Positions 53,313-64,000 of a stretch of DNA of 64,000 nt are shown one piece after another. Source of the stretch: Dipetalonema caudispina (taxonomy: Eukaryota > Nematoda > Chromadorea > Rhabditida > Onchocercidae); the NCBI GenBank assembly GCA_013365325.1, contig JABVXV010000040.1, forward strand, positions 1 to 64,000, given 5' to 3'. Under the pieces are notes generated by a model. It was not told the DNA's origin. It searched no databases and saw nothing but the letters and a program-made list of their open reading frames with translations. Positions within the stretch are counted from its first letter, which is position 1; the number at the start of each line of letters is the position of its first letter. The translations under genes and the position numbers were made by a program.

Positions 53313-53684
53313 TCCACCGTAATGAAATTTAACTTCTTATATATGGTGGTTTACAAAGGCATGTTATGATACAATCTTATTGAATATAAAGATAGTTATG
53401 TAGATAAAAGAACTATTCTACATTTTACAACAATTTAACCATTTAATATAAATTTAGTTTTAGAATGGAGATTTTCTTGTAAATTAATTTACTAGATGTT
53501 TAAGATATACAAAATTTAAGCTGGAAGAATTTGCATAAGGAAATATAACAGATTTCTAGAATACAAGTACTTTTATTATTTAGATAGAAAAGTTATTTTA
53601 TAAGAATATTTCGGTTTTCCGAAAATTCTCACTTCACGAATTGTTTCACATCATTTACTGTATTTAACAATTCAAGAGTAAGTT

Positions 53685-53792
53685 CTAAGCATTCGGGATT
53701 CCATCCTCAACATGAACTTTTAGCTGATCAAAATAATCAATAAGACTTAGGTCTTCATTGCGAGTACACTTCGTAGCAAATTTAAACTCTTC
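53685..53792 (-). CDS. Possible orphan terminal exon
   Basis: After an ACTTCAG acceptor the minus strand reads 35 sense codons with natural-looking composition (EEFKFATKCTRNEDLSLIDY, ending VEDGIPNA) and then TAG. No upstream exon on this strand could be joined in phase, and the plus-strand lectin gene starts 400 bases away. It could be a remnant of a gene or chance. Confidence 0.2.
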   Translation of the reverse strand, partial: EEFKFATKCTRNEDLSLIDYFDQLKVHVEDGIPNA

Positions 53793-54180
53793 CTGAAGTA
53801 TGTTCAAATAAAATTTGTTTCATTATAATTACAACACTTAACATTTTCTGTAATAATGCATAACCAATGGTGATGAAACTTTAAAAAGATCTCTTCCACC
53901 TGTTTCAATCTTTTAAACTTTATTTAAATTTGGGATTTAAAGCAGCTGTTATTAGCAGTACAAAAAGTTTCTGGAAAATTTTGCATAGCATCACTTGTTT
54001 CTGACATAAATTCTAAAATATAAGTAATAAAAAATGAAGACTAAAGTTATTGTAATCAAATGTATAAGTTTCTGACAAGCTGCTCTGTTTTAGTCGTGGT
54101 TCGGCGTTGTACTCATTTTTTTTCCTAGGTTTTATTTCATGATTCCACCATAAGTTGGAATTTTAATACCCGATCTTTTG

Positions 54181-57100
54181 ATGCTGCATTTCATATTTGT
54201 ATCTTGTGACATGATTTTCGAACCAAATTAGACCACTCTTTTAATCTTCACTTTTCCGTCTAGTATTGTACCGCCGTTGCAATACAAAAAAGTATTCCAG
54301 AATTTATCAAAGATTGTCATGAAATATGATTAATTTGCAAAAGCATTAATTGAGAACAGATCAGGCGGAAAAATGGTGGCAGAAATAAAAAGCATTTATA
54401 ACTTCATCCTAAACAAGAATCCCTGCTAGTTCCTTTAAGAAATATGTGTTTTCTTAATTGATGATAGTTTAATCAATGGAGAATCAGTGCATGTCCTGAT
54501 CTATTATACGATTGCTAAATGGATAGATGAACTAATTAATCATGGAACGTTGCAGGTTATAGCTATACAAATTGACGAACATGAAGATATGGTTTGTTTT
54601 GATGGAACTTTGGCATGGAAGCAGGATTTAAATAGAAAAGAAACACCATGTTATGGCGTTGCAAAAGTAATTTACAATCATCTTGTATATGGCCAGCAAT
54701 TGCATTTGGATCACTTGGCCATGTATCAAAAATTCATTTGTCTTATTACAGGTTAAATCAGCCATGGATTGGGATAAAGCAAATGATTATTGCAAGGAAA
54801 ATGGTGGACAGCTACCAACACCAACAGATAATGATGGTCGTCTGTTGCAAATTATGTTCTCTGAGATTGGTATGTTATAATTTGTTTTCACCATAACTGA
54901 AATTTCTTCTCTTCCAAAGGGGTAATAATGCAGAATGCGCAGTCATTTTAGAAGTTTGCAGGATGTTGATGAAATTTTTTAAATTTAATTTATGCAAATT
55001 CATATCAGTCCATCGAGCTGTCCTATTATTTAACATTATGGAAGATGATTATTGTCGGATTACGTATTGTATCTTTGTTATTAATTAGACTTTTTTGAGA
55101 GCAACAATAAAGTGTCTTCGATTTATTATATTGTTTCTGTTTGTCTTAGAGATGCATAATTATGCACAGTTAAAAAATTTGCATAACCTATTATGAATCC
55201 TCTGCTTGAGGAAGAAAATTGAAGTGGAGAGATAGTTCTTTACAAAATTAGGATAAAAATGATAAAAGATATAAAATGATAACGACGATGAAGTTATTTC
55301 GATTATGGCTTAAATTTGCAAATGCTATATATATATACATATATAGGCTCAATAAAAAAAATACCGCTTGGATTTATTAATGAGAACAATAAGTGGATGC
55401 AAATACGCGATGGCCAAAAAAATGATTCCGGTGTAGACAAAATTAAACCGTCAATGGAAATATTAAGGCTGTCTAATGCAGGAAGTAGTCTCGGTACGTT
55501 TTTTCATTGTTTGCAGAAAATTTGAGATTTTATCTCGTATTAAGTTTTTTGTTTTATTTTAATGAAATATATTAAATCGTCACCACAACCAGACTATGAT
55601 TAACTTTATACATTCGTTTACTCTTTATAAGTAAACTCATAAATTCATGAGTAAATCGGAAACTGCCCTTTTTTAACATGTAATTCTCGTATCATAGTGA
55701 TGTCACTCTAATTTCATTATCATGTTGATAGTGATTAAGTGTGGGGTATGTAATAACAATATTTCGACTTCAGCAATCGATTTCATACGTATTATCTTGA
55801 ATTAAAATATAATTTCAATTTTTTAGAATACGAAGCAGCTATGAAAAAAGATGAATATACAGCGGTGGTATGCGAGCATCGAAATTCTGCATGTTTGCTT
55901 TTCAGTGTTCTTCTTGTAAAATAAGATCAGTGCTGAAATTATTTGATAAAAAGATGCCAAATATATAGATGTTTGGAAATTTTTAGGAAATTATTGGTGG
56001 GCGCTTCTGGATGGCTGTTGATGCGTAGATTCTGATATCTCTTTTATTTCAGTATCAGTTATTGAGAAGCAAAAATGTGATGATGGATTTGTGTTACTTG
56101 CGGTTAATAATGTTTCAAAATGTTACTTATTCCATGAGTTTGCAGATCCATCAATAGTGCGTTATTTATTAAATGAATTTAAAAAAAAAGACTTTTGAAC
56201 AAGAAGAATACTCAACAAATTATTCCTTAATGTCAATTTTAAACATACTTCGTTCATTTTTGAATGGTTTGGGTTGAAAATAATTTGCAGTAATTCGTCA
56301 AATTGAGGCTCTCGGTTTTATAAACACCATGTACTCTATCATTCCTATGTTTGATCAATCATCATGTACTACTTTGCTTATTCATTCGTTAATTCATCAT
56401 TGATTTAAATAAATTTCTCGTAAAATATGGAAATATTTCTCACAGAAGTAAGTTTTTTCGAAATATGATTTCAATTTCAGGATGCTAATGATTTTAAAGC
56501 GGTTTCAAGCTACTGCAAACTTCGAAATGCTGAATTGTTTGAACCAATCGATTCAGGCGATCTTCTTATTATGCAAAGTAATGGTTCAGAAAGGAATGGC
56601 TAAGATCTGCTGACTACAAACTCCATTTCCCGCGGTTTACCGTACTCGTTGTCAATAAGTGAAAAAGTATAGTAATGCTTAAGGTTAAAGAAGTCAATCA
56701 GAAATATATTTATTACATAAAAACTATTTACATTTTTGTTGCTTGTAGTTGGACACTGTTCAGAAATTGCTAAGAAATAACTAAGATTTAAGGATTATAA
56801 TAGATCAGCTTTATGACTCTTTTTATTATGCCGCTTGAACAAAATTTATTTTGATACTTCTCAGCATTTCCCTTCTCTGACAAATTACGAAGTTAGTTAA
56901 TGATGAATGTAACTTGAGTAAGAAGAAGCTTCAGAATTATTTAGAATGTGCATAGTTCTCAACATTTTGTACTTTTCCTTAATTTGACTTGAAAAGTTTA
57001 TTTTTTGGAATGATCCGTATTGGAGAAATTTCTTAGAAATATTTCGAAAAAAATTTCATACTGATTGAGAGGTATGTACTAAGTGTTGATTGCAGATGAA

Positions 57101-58881
57101 AAATGCGATCAACGTTTCTCCGTACTGTCGCGTTTGTCTGCAGATTTTATATACAAAATGATTCAGTTCGAGTACACGAAGAAATCATTTTTTGATTCTT
57201 CAACCTCTCGAAGCATATTAACATAATGAATAGTTACCGCGACATAAGCGATTCAACATTTTTTGGAAATTGATTTTCAAAAAATACTGTACATTGTGGT
57301 CACTGTTAACGATAACTATCGCCTATTCCATGATAACCGACAATCTTTCTGCAGCTTCCCAATGGTCTCAACTACAAGTAGGAATTTTTTAGCCAATGAC
57401 TGATTTTCAGAAATCGGTGAAGCATCAGGCTTTGCTGTGAGTGCTTCTTCTAAACATATTCATCGACAGTATGGATATATCAGTCAGAGAGTCAAAAGTA
57501 TTCAGGAGAAGCCCATAACAGCTGCTGGTTATAAATTTGCAATTGTTGGGGTAAGATTGCCTGCTCTTTCGATCCTCATGCGTTGTCGGTCAAATTGGAA
57601 TAAAATTCAAGATGTTTTAAATAAAGCAAATTTCCGAAATTCATCATCTGAATTACTGACTAAGGTGCACGTTTCATAGGTTAGAAGTACTATAGAATAC
57701 TTCCATAAGATGCGAAATATTTAATGGGCTCTAGGATTAACTCATTCTACAAAGTTGGAAAAATGGGAATAATTTATGCTTTGAAACTGCTCAAAAGACT
57801 TCCTTGCCTGAGATGACAAGAACTGCTAAAACAGGATCATTATTGCTCATTTTGTAATAAAAGAGTTATTTCGAAATATTTGAATTGAAAATTCTTTCAG
57901 ATTGATATCACTGTTTCAAATTCTACAGAAGCACTTTGTTTTATGCTGGAATTGCCCGGTGGTTGTTAGTTTTTTAAAATTACTTTTCAACTCAGTAAAC
58001 TATCTGCATTTCCTCTTTCCTTGTCCTTATCTCATCCATTCTCTTAACTCTTACTCATCTGAAAAATCTGAAAGATCTAATTTAAAACTATGAAAACTCT
58101 TACCTAAAAGTTTCTACCGCTCTAACCAGGTTGATGTTAATCATCCTAAATATTTCTTGAATTTAAAACATGCAAAGTTCGGATTAGCAAACTAACGACG
58201 ATTTCAACATAGAGATGAGAAACACGATGAAAGCAGTAAGAAAATACTTAGTCCTGGGACATAACAAGAGTGTAAAGAGAGTTTTGAATGGAAAGGAAGA
58301 ATGAAACTCATCTTCTAATTTTCTCAATTTTACGAGGAAAGAAGTTCATCATAATAATTGAATAAACTTTTAGCAGTCGTTCAAAGTTCATGTGAGATGG
58401 AATCCGATTTTGCTCTTTGCGTTAAAAATTGTGAGTTTCCTTTGTTTTCAAAAACCATTCTCCAAATTTCCATCGTTTTCATACAACCTCAATAGAAAAT
58501 GATTCATTGAAGTATAGAGATAATTAATAATTTGCAAATATTTATTGCATCATATTTCTCGGAACACCAATGCTAAATGTGTAATAACTTACATGCAAAT
58601 TGCAAATTATTAATTATCTTATCTTGCAATACATGCAAATTGCAGCAGAATCTGTAGAGACGGAAAAGATTCATGATATTCTGGGAACGGACGATTTCAT
58701 AATTACTGATCTGAAGCCAGAGATAACATCAAAGGAAGTTGATGATTTGTCATATCTTGGTGTAGCACCTGAAGCAAAGCGAACTGTCGCAGTATTTACT
58801 ACATCATCATTCCTTTATCATATTGCTATCTCTGTTGTCTTATTAATTTACAAACATCTGTATGGTAATTTAGTTATTTAA
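54181..58881 (+). CDS. Membrane-anchored protein with two C-type-lectin-like domains
   Basis: Exons 54181-54198 (tentative), 54556-54666, 54752-54869, 55347-55493, 55827-55904, 56053-56156, 56481-56577, 57411-57550, 57901-57958, 58374-58430, 58646-58881; 1164 nt, 387 residues, all phases agreeing. The 18-base first exon joined to the next gives MLHFIFVIAIQI, a short signal peptide. Domain 1 has CYGVAK, then WDKANDYCKENGGQLPTPTD and closes with AVVCEHR. Domain 2 starts KCDDGFVLL, has KCYLF and SSYCKLRNAELFEP, and closes with ALCVKN. A hydrophobic stretch near the C-terminus (SFLYHIAISVVLLIYKHLYG) would anchor it as a type I protein with almost no cytoplasmic tail. I see no EPN or QPD motif and no WND, so calcium-dependent sugar binding is unlikely. 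The exact family within the nematode lectins is unknown; the 5' end needs transcript support. Confidence 0.72.
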
Positions 58882-59562
58882 AACTAAATTAATAAATTTT
58901 AAATTGTTTTTTTCTATACACACATTGTATCGTCACATTTCCAATTGCAAAATTAATGAACAAAATAACTTGGCATGCTAATTTTTTCGCTCTTTGATAT
59001 TATTTGTCAACGATTGAGGTAATCGGTTTGTTTCTTAGGCATCAATTACTGTACTTTCAGGCATGCTTGTAGTCTTGCAACAAATTCACTTTTTTTTATA
59101 TCGATAAAAAGAATGCATCAAAGTGAACTGTGACGATTGATATATGTTACTGTTATACTTCCTAAAGAGGGATGATATTAAGAGGAAGATCTGTCCGACT
59201 TCCAAAGAAGTGTATATTGAAGCTAAGTAAGACTAGCATGACCCGCTTAGCCCTGAGCAATTCCTGGACAATCGCTTAGATCATCTGAGTTCAAAGTGTG
59301 CAAATGCTTGATTATCATTCATCCAGAGTAATGTAAGAAATGCTTAGACCAACTAAATCTTCGTAATGAAACACAATTTGATGTGATGCTCACGTGATTC
59401 CATACGTGATTGTACGTCGCGGAAACTACAGAATGGATGTATGAAGTCATCGTATACAAATGGTACAATGGTCATTGATGAAATGCAAAGTTATTATTTA
59501 GAGTTAAACATCCTCTTTTACTTCATCATTTTGATCAGTGAAGTTGCAGTAAACGGTAGTAA
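58882..59562. other. Intergenic region between lectin-like and RING genes
   Basis: 680 bases, AT-rich; no tRNA, repeat or exon recognised. TTGCAG at about 59543-59548 lies 14 bases before the next start codon and could be a trans-splice acceptor. Confidence 0.5.
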
Positions 59563-62500
59563 ATGATGGAATGTGTTATATGCAATGAAACTGTTTCTCC
59601 AGCAAAGATTCTTCAATTCACTCCTTGCTTGCATGTATTTTGCAAATATTGCGTGGAACGATGGAGAAATGCACGTAAGGTTGATTCTTTTGAATTATTT
59701 CTTCGTTTATAATTTATTGTTAAAATGTTTCAAATTTGTAAAGTTTTATAGAATAAACATTTCAGACAGAATCAGATTCAAAAAGTTCAGGCAATCTTCA
59801 GAAAAATGTTTCATCCATGGTGAGTTTTCAAATTTGTCATTAATGCTAGCTATATACTCGTTCACATTTCTAATTTGAAAAAAAAGAAATTTTTTTATTC
59901 GAAAATTTTCTTCTTATTAGTCTGCTTCTCTGACAGAATTTTAATAAATTATGTACGATGGTAAGGACTTGACCTTAAACCCTGTTTCCTTTCTCTAAAG
60001 TAAGATTCGAAACTTGATTATATCATTTATATATTTCTGTAAATGAATCAGAGTTGTCTTGCATCGAATTGCTTCTCAGTGTTTGATGAAAACTACAGTA
60101 GACGTTTGAATTGGAAATATTGTGAGAGTCAATTCTGCTGCCGGTTAGCATTCTCGATATCATTTCATTCGCTGTCAAAGGTCAACATGTCAGAAATTTG
60201 TTTTCTATCGAATTCGTAACAATTCAACTTTGATTCGAATTCATTGCTGTTATAAAAACGAAGCAAAAAAATGTTTAGTTGAACACAAATTCCCACAATC
60301 ATAATGAGTAATATTTGATATTTCTTTTTAACATCTTTGGAATATCGTCTTTTTAAAAACTATCGTATTCTCATTTTTGCTTGAACTATAATCAAAGTTA
60401 CCAGTGATAATTTAAGTTCAGTTTAAATTCACGGATATTGTAAATTGATCTTACCGACGAACTAATTTCTCTACTAAATTTTATTTCGCACATTATTTGA
60501 ATAAATAAACATTTTTGTCCTTTTTTTTACTCATTAAATTAGTTGCAAAGTAATTTTTAAAATTTGAAGACAACTCTCGGCGGTTCGGTTGGAATGCTTG
60601 CCATGCAAACATAATATTTGCTCAACATGCATGGAAGAATATAAACAATTACCTAATCCCGGTTTGTCTTCACCTTCAGTAATGCAATTTTATATGTTGT
60701 TTGTACCGATATGATCTGTCAATCGATTCCCAAATTTCACCTATATTCTATCGCTAACTTAGCAATTAGACATATTTCACTGCGGAAAGTGGATTGATGT
60801 TTCAGTTTGCCCAGTGGAAGGATGTTCGGGAAGGACATCCGAGATGGATGAGTCCAATCTGTGCGACGGTGCATGTAAGAAACAGCTGGAAGAAGGCAAA
60901 TATATAACGACAAATTGCTGCCAAGCAAAAATATGCTTCTCTTGTTTTGAGACTATATTCGGTCGTAAACATTCATCAAGTAATGATTTTGATCTTCTCC
61001 AAGTAGTTTACTTTGAAGAATTTAAACAAAACATCAATCAATCGAAGGTATGCAAATTCTTCAGAACAAATTTATTAATTCATTCATATTTTTCTATGAG
61101 GTCTTTGTAATATACAATCTCAATGTGACAGGAAAGAAGTAGAAATTTTAAATTTAAAATCTATACTTCTGAAAAACATTTTTTTGGAAGGATGCTGAAT
61201 GTACTTTTCAGGTATTGAAGAAAGGTGTCCTTCTACAGAATGTCTTAGACAACCTGATATTAGTGGAACTGAATCGGTACACTTGCTTGTTTTTAATCAT
61301 AATTTGTAATTATGGTGCATCATTTTTGAAATTTCTAGCAAGCTGAGAAAGTTTTAACTGACAAAGATAAGATTATCAAAATTACAAGCAGTTTGACAAA
61401 CTGATTATTGTAAAAAAATTTTGGGAATCTCTTTTTAAAAATACAACTTTCTCTATCAGATAGCACGGTGCCAGGCTGGATTAAAATGTAAAAATTTGAC
61501 AATTAGTGGATTCCCATCAAAAGATGAATGCGAACATGCTATATGCATTCAATGCCTAGAGCAAATGATCAGTGATTGTGAATCTGTTGGTTAGTCGTGC
61601 CATATTTAGTATTTTTCGTAGAACTTAGAATTTTGAACTACTGCATAAATACTGCATTTACCTGCATATGCATTGCTGTAAGTTTATGAAGTTCGAAATA
61701 GTTTCTTCACGTCACGAATATCGCTTTTATAATAACGAAAATTAAGGTTCCCTACCACGTTGTCCAAATGAATCATGCAATGCGTTGTATAGTACGGAAT
61801 CCGTAATAGCTATGCGTGCAATGTTACCCGGAAAATCTTCATTCTTCAACAAACTTTCATTGGATAACAATTACTATTACATGATCAAGGATGAAACAAT
61901 TACTGTTAGTAATGATACAGTATTATTCCCGACAAGTACTGTAGCTTGTAACACATTCATAATTACAGTAATACATAAATGTGCTGAAATCATCATTTAG
62001 ACCATTGCCAAAAAAAGTGTACCGGAAGATTCCTGCAGTTTACAAGTTTATAAGGAGTATATACTTCTTAAAAATAAAAATTTTCTTTCAGCCAATAAAA
62101 TTCTCGGCCAATTTCAAATCGATGCAGAGGTATTTTGAAATTGATATCAAACTAAGTGATGGTAGTGAGAGTAAGAAACTTCCATTCGATCGGATAGGAA
62201 CAATTGCTGATTTAGTCAGAGAGATCAGAAGAGAACTGAACATTGCTCCTGAAGAGAAGGTTGAATTTGCTTTCTTTCTTTTTTTATTTCAGTTAAACGA
62301 ACTTCTGTTGCCATTGTGTCAAATACCTCCACAATAAGGCAGTCTCTTTTCCTGATATTTTTTCGTATTCCAATTGCATTGAACTCAGTGGCTCTTCATC
62401 GGCAAATGTTGATGAAATCCCCCGCAATGTATCCTGCAAATACTCTTTTGTATCTGGAGAGGAGTTTAGGAATAACTTTCATGCTGGAGATAGTCTAAAG

Positions 62501-63168
62501 CACATAATCTGCTCATTTACAACCTATTCCGTCCTTCTTGTTGGACTCTAAGTTCGTTATCACATCTTTCTTTTCCGAGATTCACCAACCGTCCTGCTCT
62601 TGTATTTGACCTGACACGGTGATTTTAAAATGAGCGGGTGTACTTTGTCCCATCGTCATATGTTCTTCGAGGGCTGAAGATTGCAACCTTCTTGTTTCCC
62701 TTTCCTTGCTTTAATATGACTGATCTGCATCAAATACCTGAGTTATTGCTGCTGTATTTTAATTTCTCCGCACTCCTCCTCGCTTCCTTCGTTTTCTCCT
62801 CTCCTGACTCTTCAATTCAATATCTAACAGGGTTCTACTTCGTCCACTAAAAAAATCCTAGCATTCATTCATTATTACCGAGTTATTCTGCACTTCATAT
62901 TACTTCGTTATCTAAACGCTTTTGCAATGGAGATATCTCAGAAATTTCGCAGGTCTACGGATATTACTTGACACGATCGTCAAATATCGAAGATAAACCG
63001 GATGAGGATGGCTCGGATAAACCAGCAGAGAAATTGGAATTTACTGCAGAATCGATCAATGAAACTGTGGAAAAGTTAAACCTGTCTACGGCAATAACAA
63101 TTGTAGCCGATATGGCTGGAATCGTTCAAGTCAAAAATGATACGATATTAAATAGTACAGGAATTTGA
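59563..63168 (+). CDS. Tandem RING-like zinc module protein with ubiquitin-like segment
   Basis: Exons: 59563-59674, 60570-60661, 60806-60979, 61212-61276, 61460-61589, 61747-61904, 62092-62259, 62953-63168. From the second exon on, phases agree to the stop. The join between exons 1 and 2 is out of phase, so at least one exon (or another splice site) is missing there. Exon 1 has a classic RING start: CVICN, then CLHVFCKYCVERW. Unit 2 is CLPCKHNICSTCMEEY ending CPVEGC. Unit 3 is CDGACKK, CCQAKICFSCFETIF and CPSTEC. Unit 4 is CQAGLKCKN, CEHAICIQCLEQM and CPNESC. Then a ubiquitin-like segment follows: YFEIDIKLSDG, LPFDRIGTIADLVREIRREL. The C-terminus is acidic then hydrophobic. It is unlike a standard RING-IBR-RING order. 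Ubiquitin ligase activity is inference from the modules. Confidence 0.65.
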
Positions 63169-64000
63169 AATTTACAACATTTTATTTGATCGAAGTGTTT
63201 GTTTTTACGTACGTGAAATTTACGTGGTACCACCATATTCCTATTATACTGCTAGTGTTTTGATGTTTTTCAATGTATAACCCATTACTAACTCCAAATT
63301 ATTCATTTAACTTGTCGAAGTTCAAATGATGGATAAATTTTTTATATCACGACTCAAATTTTCAATATTTAGCTGTTTCACTATTGCATCAAGTGAAGTA
63401 CTTCTGAAATCAGAAGTAACGTTCAGATTTATTCAATCTATCAATGTGATTTGAAGATTTTAGTCATGAACCTGTCATTAAAAATAAATTTGTGGGAATA
63501 ATATTGAGTATATGAGTTCTCAATCCGTGACGATAGGTAAGTAATATTTAGTGCATAATTTCCTGATCTCTAATATTTATTTCTGCAAGCCAAATATGCA
63601 ATCAAAGCGCTCTCATCTTATCATATACAGTTCAAAATGTTTCTTGAGCAGTTTGACTTTTTTTCTTTTACTTATATCCTTAAGAGGACTTATGATTTGT
63701 GCGAAATTTGTGGAATTAATCGTGATAAGCTAGTTGGCAGTAGTTATTGAAATTTTATTGACTGGGCGGTGTCGCTTGAGAGTTCCATCATTTTTGATGA
63801 ATCACCTATTATCCTTAAAAAGCTAGAGGATAAACAACCGGGCAAATATAACTCAATAATTTTATATTCATTCAAAAAAAAAAAAAAAAATTAAAAAATC
63901 ATGAATTTCAAGTGTCTCGTTTCTCAAAGACAATAAGACATTGAAGTAAGATGTCAATAAATGGGACAATCGTTACTGTTAAAGTTCATGATATCGTTGG
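63169..64000. other. 3' flank of the RING gene to window end
   Basis: No exon recognised. An A run of about 17 bases at 63875-63891. A 60-codon plus frame at 63551-63733 lacks homology. Confidence 0.5.

Larger units (their letters stand above)
52837..54180. other. Divergent region upstream of bystin and the lectin gene
   Basis: 1.3 kb holding a GAAT-type repeat (53273-53312) and one possible minus-strand exon (53685-53792). No other feature seen. Confidence 0.5.

Noticed and set aside
59180..59320. Possible 5S rRNA or tRNA-like segment (AGCTAAGTAAGACTAGC)
   Set aside because: No internal control regions (A/B/C boxes) or cloverleaf could be found.
60980..61048. Longer end of RING exon 3 (to 61047)
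   Set aside because: The GTAATG donor after 60979 gives phase with the next CPSTEC exon; the longer form would put the next exon out of its cysteine frame.
1..64000. CRISPR arrays, bacterial operons or Wolbachia insertions
   Set aside because: No regularly spaced repeats, ribosome binding sites or bacterial-type long coding frames are seen; the window is intron-rich nuclear DNA throughout.

Overview
This is nuclear DNA of a nematode, most likely a parasitic clade III worm of the filarial type; the species cannot be fixed. The evidence is strongly AT-rich sequence, many introns with T-rich TTTCAG/TTTTAG acceptors, acceptors placed next to start codons as expected for spliced-leader trans-splicing, and nematode-style proteins. 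Most real genes are chains of short exons, so I built the models by joining exons that keep frame at GT (once GC) donors and AG acceptors and that continue a recognisable family alignment.

Layout. 1-8.4 kb: an even-skipped/vab-7 homeobox gene (minus) with a 4.3 kb first intron. 10.2-20.9 kb: four minus-strand genes in a row: PDCD2 (40S assembly chaperone), two VMA21-like V-ATPase assembly factors side by side, and ORC3. 22.5-25 kb: PGAP2 (GPI-anchor lipid remodelling, plus). 25.9-26.5 kb: a small predicted secreted protein (plus). 27.7-32.6 kb: a C2H2 zinc-finger protein (minus), head-to-head across an (AT)25 tract with mitochondrial ribosomal protein L11 (33.1-34.9 kb, plus). 34.9-39.5 kb: gene-poor, with small repeats and one GC-richer patch. 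39.5-41.3 kb: a METTL18-like methyltransferase fold with a damaged SAM motif (plus). 43.1-52.8 kb: three minus-strand genes: the F-box/SPRY protein FSN-1, mitochondrial L3, and bystin. 54.2-58.9 kb: a membrane-anchored protein with two C-type-lectin-like domains (plus). 59.6-63.2 kb: a protein with several tandem RING-like cysteine modules followed by a ubiquitin-like segment (plus).

How they fit together. Several are housekeeping genes: cytosolic ribosome assembly (PDCD2, bystin), mitochondrial ribosome (L3, L11), replication (ORC3), V-ATPase assembly (VMA21 pair) and GPI anchors (PGAP2). The same-strand runs with 0.5-1.1 kb gaps could be operons, but I cannot show that from sequence. The most unusual items are the VMA21 tandem pair, a repeated first-membrane-span exon in PGAP2, a repeat that fills an ORC3 intron up to its acceptor, frequent AAG 3' splice sites, a degenerate METTL18-like protein, the tandem-RING plus ubiquitin-like protein, and the two-domain membrane lectin.
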